NCBI GenBank assembly: GCA_016187125.1
Contig: JACPKF010000005.1
Coordinates: forward strand, 1 to 32,863
Direction of reading: 5' to 3'
Source of the DNA: Candidatus Saccharimonadota bacterium
Lineage (GTDB): Bacteria > Patescibacteriota > Saccharimonadia > Saccharimonadales > UBA10212
DNA: 32,863 nt
A program made the position numbers and the translations under genes. Every line of letters starts with the position of its first letter. Within the stretch, counting starts at the first letter, position 1. Of the stretch, positions 1 to 8,931 are shown one piece after another. The notes under the pieces were generated by a model that worked only from the letters and a program-made list of their open reading frames with translations, searched no databases and was not told the DNA's origin.

Positions 1-332
1 GCCTGTTCGGCTTGACCGATACTCGGGGCCTGAGCCTGCCCAGTGGGCAGAGTCGAAGTCAGAGCCGTGGCTGGCTCGTCACCAACAAAACCGGCTTGGG
101 TAGCTGAAGCTGGGGAGAGCTCACTGGCAAGGCTGGACTCTAAAGTCTTAATAGTGCCTTCAGTAGACTTTAGGGCGTGCTCAGCGGACTGGGCGAGGGT
201 TTTGGCTTCTTTAGCCAACAGCGTTTTAACACGATGTAGGCGCATACGGCAACGAGTGGAACAGGTTGTAGCATTCCGACTCTTAAAAACCGTATTACAG
301 CCAGGACAGATTTTGTTTTTTTGGCGCGCCAT
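1..332 (-). CDS. Zinc-finger protein, 3' end cut by the window edge
   Basis: The frame is open from an ATG to the window edge, giving 110 codons. The N-terminus is basic and holds a compact four-cysteine cluster, CPGC at residues 9-12 and CSTRC at 24-28, which looks like a small zinc-binding knuckle followed by a basic stretch (RMRLHR). After it comes a helical, Lys/Ala-rich segment (about 36-75), then an Ala/Thr/Pro/Gln-rich, probably disordered region. A strong promoter and a set of direct repeats lie upstream. I do not recognise the family. The zinc cluster suggests nucleic-acid or protein binding, but that is inference. The opposite-strand reading frame here is a shadow. Confidence 0.7.
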   Translation of the reverse strand, partial: MARQKNKICPGCNTVFKSRNATTCSTRCRMRLHRVKTLLAKEAKTLAQSAEHALKSTEGTIKTLESSLASELSPASATQAGFVGDEPATALTSTLPTGQAQAPSIGQAEQ

Positions 333-365
333 ACTCTTTTTTGTTTTAGCTAAACGCTAGTTAAA

Positions 366-393
366 AGTATAAGCACTTTCGTAACAATGTCAA
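366..393 (-). promoter_or_regulatory. Promoter of the zinc-finger gene
   Basis: On the minus strand, TTGACA is followed after 16 bases by TATACT. The start codon of the zinc-finger gene is 34 bases further on. This is a near-consensus sigma-70-type promoter. Confidence 0.65.
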
Positions 394-401
394 GGAGTAA
401 A

Positions 402-462
402 ATTGTAACTTTTAAGGTGGTAGAAACATACTGTAACTAAACTAAACCGTAATATTGTAACT
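402..462 (+). repeat. Three direct repeats (ATTGTAACT) upstream of the promoter
   Basis: ATTGTAACT occurs at 402 and 454, and ACTGTAACT at 430, all in the same orientation with starts 28 and 24 bases apart. They sit just upstream of the zinc-finger gene's -35 box, where an activator or repressor could bind. No known operator was recognised. Confidence 0.5.
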
Positions 463-589
463 CATTACCTAATCCACGTCTCAAGCCTTGGCCAGCAAAA
501 TTTTTGTTTCTTGGCTTTCGACCTTGTTGCTTAGCATCAAGCTGCTGAGAGTGCAGCTTTACCGTTGTTTTTAGAAGCCTTTGCCCCGT

Positions 590-808
590 TTACAGATCAT
601 CCAGCCTCTCTTCGTGTTTATCCACCTGTTTCTTAACGTTCATTTGAACTGTTAAAAGATCAATATTGTTATCGAATTTAGCATGCAAATCTTCCAACAA
701 AACACCTTGTTTTCTCTGCTCGTTCTTAATCTCTGTCAGAACTTCACTAGTGGTAATTTCTTCGTAGACAATTTTTCTAACCCCATCTTCAGTAATTTGG
801 CTAGTCAT
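590..808 (-). CDS. Small coiled-coil protein of unknown function
   Basis: The product has 72 residues, is highly charged, and has heptad-like spacing of Leu/Ile/Val from about residue 22 to 70 (EVLTEIKNEQ ... LLEDLHAKF ... LLTVQMNVKKQV), which predicts one long helix or coiled coil. There is no signal peptide or transmembrane segment. A purine-rich AGGGG lies about 12 bases before the ATG, and a TATAAT box lies further upstream. It follows ileS on the same strand but has its own promoter region. Short coiled-coil proteins of this type are common and uncharacterised in CPR genomes. No function can be assigned. Confidence 0.6.
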   Translation of the reverse strand: MTSQITEDGVRKIVYEEITTSEVLTEIKNEQRKQGVLLEDLHAKFDNNIDLLTVQMNVKKQVDKHEERLDDL

Positions 809-846
809 TAATTATTTACCCCTGTTAACTTATTCCTTGAACTTTA

Positions 847-878
847 ATTATACGCTCCGTTTTGACTAGCCAAAACGG
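847..878 (-). promoter_or_regulatory. TATAAT box with an adjacent 8-bp inverted repeat
   Basis: A TATAAT hexamer (847-852) precedes the small coiled-coil gene. Directly upstream is a perfect inverted repeat, CCGTTTTG and CAAAACGG around a 6-base loop (857-878). The hairpin has no T-tract, so it is more likely an operator, or a weak 3' hairpin for ileS, than a classical terminator. TTGGCT at 15 bases is the only -35 candidate. Confidence 0.4.
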
Positions 879-894
879 TAATATTAACACCAAA

Positions 895-3828
<2,934 letters not shown>

Positions 3829-3858
3829 GATGATTTAGATTTTAACAGAAAGTGCCTG

Positions 3859-4194
3859 TTAAATAACAGCGGTCGTGGAACTAGGCGGCATTATTATACG
3901 AGGGCTGTGTCCAATTGTACGGTTGTCTCTAGTTTGCATAGTGTAGTAAGACAGCTCATCCATCAATGGTAGTGGCGTACCTTGCCAAAGATGCTGCAAG
4001 GAGCCATTCTCGCTCATGGCCAAAATCGCTGGGTAGATAGTCACACTGTAAAGCTCGGCCATATCTGCGCCTTCGGCTGATTCTAGACTTACCAGCTCAA
4101 TAGCTTTGCCCTTATATCTCTGAAATTCAGCCACGTAATCGGTCACAATACCGCCATGTTCACTTCGCTCGTGATATAAAATTAGCACTCGCAT
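3859..4194 (-). CDS. Thioredoxin-fold protein lacking the CxxC active site
   Basis: The product has 111 residues. The order of an N-terminal strand (MRVLILYH), a helix, a second strand (AIELVSLE), a Y-P pair at a cis-proline position (VTIYPAILAMSENG) and a terminal strand and helix (LQHLWQG...LMDELSYY) fits a small thioredoxin or glutaredoxin fold. The catalytic CxxC is replaced by HERSEHGG and the protein contains no cysteine at all, so it cannot act as a dithiol reductase. The last 25 residues look disordered. It lies directly before ileS and downstream of nrdJ, whose thioredoxin-type partner would normally need cysteines. The fold call is by pattern only and the function is unknown. Confidence 0.6.
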   Translation of the reverse strand: MRVLILYHERSEHGGIVTDYVAEFQRYKGKAIELVSLESAEGADMAELYSVTIYPAILAMSENGSLQHLWQGTPLPLMDELSYYTMQTRDNRTIGHSPRIIMPPSSTTAVI

Positions 4195-4338
4195 ACCGCT
4201 AGTGTATAGCTTTTTGACCTACTTTGGAAAGTAGCCAACTAAATACCACTTTGGACCGCCAAAGTGGTGCAAAGCTCTCAAACCGTGAGAAAAGCTGAAG
4301 TTCGCTAAAGTCTCAAAATAAGTGAACTTCGACAACTC

Positions 4339-4353
4339 TCCGCCTATGGCGGA
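4339..4353. repeat. Short palindromic repeat TCCGCC-TAT-GGCGGA
   Basis: One copy of a GC-rich palindrome family that recurs at 4642, 8714, 16397 and 18248, with related forms at 5571 and 27362. Confidence 0.7.
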
Positions 4354-4641
4354 TCAAACACGTCTCAGCTCAGCTGATTTTGAACCTTTCTTTCACTCAG
4401 TTTTCTCACACGTTCGAATTTAAGAGAGGTTCGGGCATGCGGTGCAAGTCTGAGCAGATGTATTTTTTAGTCCGGGCATCAGTAAAAATAGATGAGTTTG
4501 GTAGGCGGCTGACGAATCCAGCCGAAACTCTAGTCTCGAGCCTCCTATAGAAATAGTGAGGGATCGCTTATCGTTGTTTCGGCGCGGCAGTTGGCGTAGG
4601 CAAATTCAATCTGTTTTCACTGCGCCCGGGAGTTTTGCAAC

Positions 4642-4657
4642 TCCGCCAGCTGGCGGA
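4642..4657. repeat. Short palindromic repeat TCCGCCAGCTGGCGGA
   Basis: A perfect 16-base palindrome, identical to the copy inside priA at 18248. It abuts the right-hand terminal inverted repeat of the gene-free segment. Confidence 0.75.
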
Positions 4658-4737
4658 TTGGCGGTCCAAAGTGTCAAAATTTTTGGTTCTTTTTCAAAAA
4701 AGAATTATTCCTTAAAGTTCTGAAAAAGCTTTTATCT

Positions 4738-4803
4738 AACTACAGCCGGTGGTCGAGCCGTCCTTCGACTGTGCTCAGGGTGGATCAACTGCAGCCTGTA
4801 GTT
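4738..4803 (-). repeat. Palindromic repeat spanning the nrdJ stop codon
   Basis: AACTACAG (4738-4745) and CTGTAGTT (4796-4803) form a perfect 8-bp stem around the nrdJ stop codon. The loop carries a copy of the CPR-type TTCGACT..GCTCAGG repeat (about 4762-4781). The last residues and TGA stop of nrdJ lie inside this structure. It may help end or stabilise the nrdJ transcript. A tail of short T-runs follows, but not a clean terminator. Confidence 0.5.
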
Positions 4804-7673
4804 GAGCCGCAGGCGCTACAAACGTAGCAGGAGCCGGCTCTTTGGGTCTGGTTACCACAGTTATAGCAGATTGGGGCTGCTCCGTCGGCTCGTTCGGTTT
4901 TTAGCACCTTGTGGGTTGTGGACTCGGTGGTTTGCTCGATCTTAGACAGGTCTGAAGTGCTGGCAGCTACGGTTGTAACGGCTTCTGTAATAGCCGCTTC
5001 GGCTTCGGCCACGGCTTCCATGGCTTGTTCGACCACGGCGCCTTGTTTGGCAGCTTCGCTTAGTAAACTAGTTTGGGTTTCCGGTATGTCCTCTAAGGCA
5101 GCTAGTCCCAGCTCCAAGCGATCATCAAAGGTTAGGTAACTTTTCCCCAGACGCCGGAAAATATAATCTATTAACGAGGAAGCGGTGCGGATTTCTGGAT
5201 CATCGGTGATGCCAGCCGGAGCAAAACTGGTGTTAGTAAAGGTCCGGACAAACCTCTTTAGAGGCACGCCGTATTGCAAGCCAAAACTAACGCTAGTGGC
5301 AAAGGCGTCCATAACACCGCGCAAGGTCGAACCTTGTTTAGCAATACTGATAAATAGTTCACCAGGAGTACCGTCTTCATACTCGCCGACTATGGCATAG
5401 CCACGGCTGCCAGCGACAGTAAACTTAAAGGTTTTAGAATTTCGCACTCTGGGCAGTTCTCTGCGGACGGCCGACGTTCCGATGGCCGCAGCACTAATTG
5501 CTACAGCCATCATCATCGGCGTAGCAGGACCGGTTTCGACGCTCGCGAGTGCGCGGTCGGACCCCCGATCTCCGCCTTTAGCGGACGTCGGGGCTTTTTT
5601 GGCCATACTGAGTGGTTGGGCAACTTTGCAGTTATCGCGGTAAATAGCCACTGCTTTCAGGCCTCTTTGCCAGGCGTCCATATGCAGTTGCTCGATGTCT
5701 TTGACGGTCACTTGCTCAGGCATATTTACCGTCTTAGAAATAGCGCCTGAAATAAATGGTTGTACAGCCGCCATCATTTTTACATGACCCAGATAGTGAA
5801 TGGCGTTATCACCCATACTACAGGCAAAGACATTCAAATGTTCATTTTTAAGGTGTGGGGCTCCGACTATTGTCTTTTCGACATCGATGTAATTAATAAT
5901 GTCACCGATTTGGGCACGGTTGTAACCTAGTGCTTTCAATGCCCGAGGCACGGTCTGATTAACAATATGCATAGTACCTCCGCCGACTAGTTTTTTGACT
6001 TTGACAAGTCCCAAATCAGGCTCGATGCCTGTGGTATCACAGTCCATCATCAGCCCTATAGTGCCGGTTGGCGCCAGCACCGTAGCCTGCGAATTGCGAA
6101 CACCGTGTAGCTCGGCCAGCTCGACCGCCTCGTCCCAGGCTTGAGCGGCCGCCGATAACAGTTCTTCTGAGGCTAAAGCTGGATGGATTTTTTTTACTTC
6201 GTCACGATGCATGCGTAGCACTTTATTCATAGCTTCTTGGTCTTTATCATAACCGGCAAATGGCCCTACCCGTTTGGCAAGTCGGGCGCTGGTAGCATAA
6301 GCCTGCCCGGTCATGAGAGCAGTGATAGCCGCCGCCTGGGCGCGGCCTTCATCACTATCATATGGCAAACCTTGAGCCATCAACAGTGCGCCCAAATTAG
6401 CGTAACCCAAGCCCAGTTCGCGGTAGGCCCTGGCGTTCCGAGCAATACTTTGAGTCGGGTATTCGCTGTAACCAACCAATATTTCTTGGGCCGTAAATAC
6501 TAATTCAACACTGTGGCGGAAGGCTTCGATATCAAAACTAAAATCCTCGTTTAAGTATTTAAGTAAGTTAATAGAAGCTAGATTACAAGCTGAGTTGTCC
6601 AAATGCATATATTCGCTACAGGGGTTAGAGGCATTGATACGACCGGCGTTGGGCGTGGTGTGCCAACGGTTAATGGTCGTATCAAACTGCATACCGGGAT
6701 CGGCGCATTCCCAGGCAGCTTCGGCGATCTGATGGAATATATGGCGAGCTTTAACGGTTTTGATCGGTTGTCCGGTAGTTACTGCCTTCAAGTCCCAGTC
6801 CCCGTCATTTTGAACGGCTTGCATAAAGCTATCAGTAACCCGAACCGAATTGTTGGCATTTTGGTACTGGACGCTATAGCTGTCCTTACCGTCTAAGCTC
6901 ATATCAAAACCGGCTTGCTCTAGTACCCGCGCCTTACGTTCCTCTAGCGCCTTACACCAGATAAATTCTTCAATGTCGGGGTGATCGGCGTTTAAAATAA
7001 CCATTTTGGCGGCCCGGCGGGTCTTACCGCCGCTTTTGATGGCACCAGCGCTAGCATCAGCTCCGCGCATAAAAGACAGCGGTCCTGAAGCCGTACCGGC
7101 GCTTTTGCCCAATCTTTCCTTGGAACTTCGCAAAGAGCTGACATTGATGCCCGATCCTGAGCCGCCTTTAAAAATCATGCCTTCTTCGTAGTACCAGTTT
7201 AAGATGGCCGGCATGGTGTCCTGGACGGCCAAGATAAAACAGGCGCTGGCTTGCTGGCTACGTTCCCGCACACCAATATTAAACCAGACCGGGGAGTTAA
7301 AAGCCGCGCGTTGAGTCGCTAATATGTATTTAAGTTCCTCACGAAAATTCTCGGCCTCGTCAGAGCCTTCAAAATAACCTTCTTGCAAACCAGTTCGCGT
7401 TATCGTGTCAACCACTCTGTCAATAAGTTCTTTTAAAGAGCGCTCCCGCGATTTAGTGCCGGGAGTACCGCTAAAATATTTTTGAGCGACAATATTAACA
7501 GCGTTTAGCGACCAATGTTCTGGGAAATCTACATTCTTTTGCTCAAAAACAGCTTTGCCGGTGGCCGGATTAATAATGGCTGAATCTTGCGTGGTCCATT
7601 TTAGCAGGTCATAAGCCTTAGATTTAGGCTTCGTAAAAAGTCTCTTAACAGACAATGTGGTTGCTTGTGCCAT
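4785..7673 (-). CDS. nrdJ: Adenosylcobalamin-dependent (class II) ribonucleotide reductase
   Basis: This enzyme reduces ribonucleotides to deoxyribonucleotides using a radical generated from adenosylcobalamin. The 962-residue product has the class II catalytic barrel: N350-P-C352-S-E354 is the NxCxE active-site motif with the thiyl-radical cysteine, and C145 (QASACFIL) with C363 (NSACNLAS) fit the redox pair. The glycine-rich KGGSGSGINVSSLRSSKE follows at about 169-187. A TSCPD-type domain lies at about 745-850. The C-terminus ends in CYNCG...CYVCSACGSTTGC, a zinc ribbon with redox cysteines. A linker near 690-725 is unusually hydrophobic and repeat-derived. The start is supported by AAAGGAG 13 bases upstream. 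It lies downstream of nrdR, its likely repressor. Cobalamin must presumably be obtained externally; no B12 genes are in the window. Confidence 0.96.
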   Translation of the reverse strand: MAQATTLSVKRLFTKPKSKAYDLLKWTTQDSAIINPATGKAVFEQKNVDFPEHWSLNAVNIVAQKYFSGTPGTKSRERSLKELIDRVVDTITRTGLQEGYFEGSDEAENFREELKYILATQRAAFNSPVWFNIGVRERSQQASACFILAVQDTMPAILNWYYEEGMIFKGGSGSGINVSSLRSSKERLGKSAGTASGPLSFMRGADASAGAIKSGGKTRRAAKMVILNADHPDIEEFIWCKALEERKARVLEQAGFDMSLDGKDSYSVQYQNANNSVRVTDSFMQAVQNDGDWDLKAVTTGQPIKTVKARHIFHQIAEAAWECADPGMQFDTTINRWHTTPNAGRINASNPCSEYMHLDNSACNLASINLLKYLNEDFSFDIEAFRHSVELVFTAQEILVGYSEYPTQSIARNARAYRELGLGYANLGALLMAQGLPYDSDEGRAQAAAITALMTGQAYATSARLAKRVGPFAGYDKDQEAMNKVLRMHRDEVKKIHPALASEELLSAAAQAWDEAVELAELHGVRNSQATVLAPTGTIGLMMDCDTTGIEPDLGLVKVKKLVGGGTMHIVNQTVPRALKALGYNRAQIGDIINYIDVEKTIVGAPHLKNEHLNVFACSMGDNAIHYLGHVKMMAAVQPFISGAISKTVNMPEQVTVKDIEQLHMDAWQRGLKAVAIYRDNCKVAQPLSMAKKAPTSAKGGDRGSDRALASVETGPATPMMMAVAISAAAIGTSAVRRELPRVRNSKTFKFTVAGSRGYAIVGEYEDGTPGELFISIAKQGSTLRGVMDAFATSVSFGLQYGVPLKRFVRTFTNTSFAPAGITDDPEIRTASSLIDYIFRRLGKSYLTFDDRLELGLAALEDIPETQTSLLSEAAKQGAVVEQAMEAVAEAEAAITEAVTTVAASTSDLSKIEQTTESTTHKVLKTERADGAAPICYNCGNQTQRAGSCYVCSACGSTTGCS
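5571..5585. repeat. Palindromic repeat inside the nrdJ linker
   Basis: TCCGCC-TTTA-GCGGA lies in-frame in nrdJ, encoding part of the linker around residue 698, between the catalytic barrel and the TSCPD domain. It is a variant of the GC-rich palindrome family. The neighbouring codons (about 5480-5560) encode an odd hydrophobic Met/Ala/Ile stretch. Confidence 0.5.
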
Positions 7674-7685
7674 GATGTTTGTGCC

Positions 7686-7727
7686 TCTCCTTTACCCGCA
7701 AAAACTTTTTTTGAAAGTTTCGGCGGG
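7686..7727 (-). promoter_or_regulatory. nrdJ leader hairpin and ribosome binding site
   Basis: On the minus strand CCCGC and GCGGG close a stem that continues inside as AAACTTT/AAAGTTT. TAAAGGAGAGG, the nrdJ Shine-Dalgarno, follows directly. The CCCGCCGAAA...TTTCAAAA...GCG segment resembles the upper part of the KGG-gene leader at 28612-28697. Confidence 0.5.
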
Positions 7728-7956
7728 TTAGTTTATTTTATTTTTAATATTTATTTAGAGCTAGCTGCGACCCACTTATGCGCTAAGCAGATCTTCCTCC
7801 TTTGCTCCTTTTAGATATTGCTAGAATATCACCAAGCAATAGCTAAAGCAACAGACCTATTTGCGGCTTCGTCTTATAAGAAACCCCTTCGCGGTTTCTT
7901 ACCCCCACACCCCACAAAAACCACTAGCGTTCGCTTTTTTCGGGGGCCCTTGGGGG

Positions 7957-8124
7957 TCCTCGCGCCGGGTGCGGCCTTCGACTGTTGCTCAGGCCGCCCT
8001 GTCTTCGAATCCGAGGTCGCTCAGACTCGAGGGGAGAGCATGTCGTCCTTCGAGTATCCTCAGGACGACCCTGAGCATCTGTCGAATGGGCGGAAATCCG
8101 CTCGCTCTGGGCTCTCTTCCCGAG
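7957..8124. repeat. Compound palindromic repeat between nrdR and nrdJ
   Basis: Two TTCGA..CTCAGG..CCTGAG..TCGAA-type palindromes lie in tandem (about 7970-8005 and 8045-8090), flanked by a left end (CGCGCCGGG) and a right end (CTCTTCCCGAG). The element before ftsA (11914-12008) has the same two ends with a single core. The rest of the nrdR-nrdJ gap (7728-7956) is AT-rich and then holds an AAGAAACC/GGTTTCTT hairpin near 7880-7902, with no gene seen. Confidence 0.65.
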
Positions 8125-8132
8125 GCCACAAA

Positions 8133-8624
8133 CTACTTCTTGTCAGCTTTTTTAAGGGGGTTTTCGTCAGATTTGGTCTGTCGAATTTTAGTTAGTTCGC
8201 GCTCAAAACTTGATATATCGCGGAATTTGCGATAAACACTGGCAAAACGCACGTAAGCCACTTCGTTAATTTTAGATAGGCCTTGCATCAGTAGTTCGCC
8301 AATATCGGTACTACTGATTTCCGGTTCGCCGCGACCATAAAGCTCGCGTTCGATGCCGGCCACGAAACTCTCCAGTTGCATGTTAGTTACTGAAGTTTTT
8401 TCGCTAGCGTGCTGCAAACCGCGCAAAAGTTTTTCACGACTAAATAGCTCGCGGGTACCATCGCGCTTAACAACCACCAAGTTTGGTCTTTCCAAACGCT
8501 CATAAGTCGTAAAACGATGATTGCATTTAAGACATTCCCGGCGTCTTCTGATAGCTTCACTATCAGCCACGTCTCGTGACTCAATAACTTTATTATCTAT
8601 AGACCCGCAGTGATGACATTTCAT
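8133..8624 (-). CDS. nrdR: Transcriptional repressor NrdR
   Basis: NrdR senses ATP/dATP and represses ribonucleotide reductase genes. The 163-residue product has the expected architecture: an N-terminal zinc ribbon (C3, C6, C31, C34, with the RRRREC signature before the second pair) and an ATP-cone from about 47 to 137 (LVVVKRDGTRELFSREKLLRGL). A lysine-rich tail ends the protein and length is typical for the family. It sits directly upstream of nrdJ on the same strand, the usual regulator-target arrangement, and a NrdR-box-like palindrome lies in its own promoter region. The ATG start at the MKCHHCG motif is unambiguous. Confidence 0.95.
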   Translation of the reverse strand: MKCHHCGSIDNKVIESRDVADSEAIRRRRECLKCNHRFTTYERLERPNLVVVKRDGTRELFSREKLLRGLQHASEKTSVTNMQLESFVAGIERELYGRGEPEISSTDIGELLMQGLSKINEVAYVRFASVYRKFRDISSFERELTKIRQTKSDENPLKKADKK

Positions 8625-8700
8625 TTTGTCAGACTTACCTCCAGTGGTTGCCCTAGTGCCTTTAGCAGTTTGGAACCCCTGTTTTTTAAGCTGTTATTTA

Positions 8701-8802
8701 ACCCGTTCGACTCTCCGCCAGCCGGCGGATCGTTCAGGCCCTCGGCTCTGAGGTCTTCGACCGTGAGGCTCAGACCGAATCGGCTCAGGCTCGAAGAGGT
8801 TA
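8701..8802. repeat. Cluster of palindromic repeats upstream of nrdR
   Basis: This contains TCCGCCAGCCGGCGGA (8714-8729) embedded in TTCGA/CTCAGG-type repeat fragments (TTCAGG, TCTTCGAC, GCTCAGAC, GCTCAGGC, TCGAA). It has decayed relative to the copies at 7957 and 11914. Reading frames through it are composed of repeat sequence and are not credible genes. It falls in the nrdR 5' untranslated region. Confidence 0.6.
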
Positions 8803-8846
8803 ACACTGAGCAGCGTTTAAGCGCTGTCGAATGTGTTAAGGTGCTA

Positions 8847-8862
8847 TCACTATATTTAGTGG
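8847..8862. promoter_or_regulatory. NrdR box
   Basis: TCACTATATTTAGTGG closely matches the 16-base palindromic NrdR box (known consensus ACACWATATATWGTGT). It lies about 12 bases downstream of a candidate -10 box. A weaker palindrome, CTAT-CC-ATAG (8883-8892), is centred 33 bp away, near the three-turn spacing typical of paired NrdR boxes. This suggests autoregulation of nrdR and control of the downstream nrdJ. Confidence 0.7.
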
Positions 8863-8873
8863 TCGTGAACTTT

Positions 8874-8903
8874 ATATTAGCCCTATCCATAGCGCCTATG
8901 CAA
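8874..8903 (-). promoter_or_regulatory. Promoter of nrdR (probably nrdR-nrdJ)
   Basis: TTGCAT, an 18-base spacer and TAATAT occur on the minus strand. The weaker NrdR half-palindrome falls within the spacer and the strong box falls just after the predicted start, as expected for repression. Confidence 0.5.
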
Positions 8904-8931
8904 ATATTTTATGATGTATTAATCACAAAGG

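Larger units (their letters stand above)
4247..4673. repeat. Terminal inverted repeats enclosing about 395 bases
   Basis: CACTTTGGACCGCCAA at 4247-4262 is repeated exactly in inverted orientation (TTGGCGGTCCAAAGTG) at 4658-4673. This 16-bp pair brackets most of the gene-free segment. It could be the terminal repeats of a non-autonomous element or the closing stem of a long structured RNA. No target-site duplication is evident. Confidence 0.45.
4195..4784. other. Gene-free segment rich in hairpins
   Basis: No convincing reading frame of useful length is seen on either strand of this 590-base gap between nrdJ and the thioredoxin-like gene. It holds many inverted repeats: TACTTT/AAAGTA at 4220, CCACTTTGG/CCAAAGTGG at 4246-4267, GAAGTTC/GAACTTC near 4300-4329, GGCTG/CAGCC near 4510, and GGAGTT/AACTCC near 4630, plus three GC-rich palindromic repeats. 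I compared it by eye with tmRNA, RNase P RNA, SRP RNA and cobalamin riboswitch motifs and found no match. It may be an unrecognised RNA or a decayed mobile element. Confidence 0.5.

Noticed and set aside
43-360. Plus-strand reading frame at the left edge
   Set aside because: It is antisense to the zinc-finger gene, whose CxxC motifs, promoter and codon pattern are convincing on the minus strand.
4420-4560. Cobalamin riboswitch
   Set aside because: GCGGTGCAAGTC looks like part of one, and nrdJ needs B12, but no B12 box (AGTCAGGAxACCTGCC-like) follows and no gene lies downstream on that strand.
4380-4680. Possible tmRNA, RNase P RNA or SRP RNA
   Set aside because: Fragments such as AGTCCGGGC at 4469 and GCTTATC at 4566 recall RNase P, but core order, spacing and the CR-IV/CR-V motifs are missing. 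No tag reading frame ending in an ALAA-type sequence or tRNA-like end is seen, and the SRP GGAAGCAGC loop is absent.
7818-8235. Two plus-strand reading frames of about 125 codons
   Set aside because: They run through palindromic repeats and the 3' end of nrdR, with no ribosome binding site or recognisable protein pattern.
8621-8890. Minus-strand reading frame of 89 codons before nrdR
   Set aside because: Mostly repeat sequence (PPAGGESNG region) and it covers the NrdR box; it is the nrdR leader.
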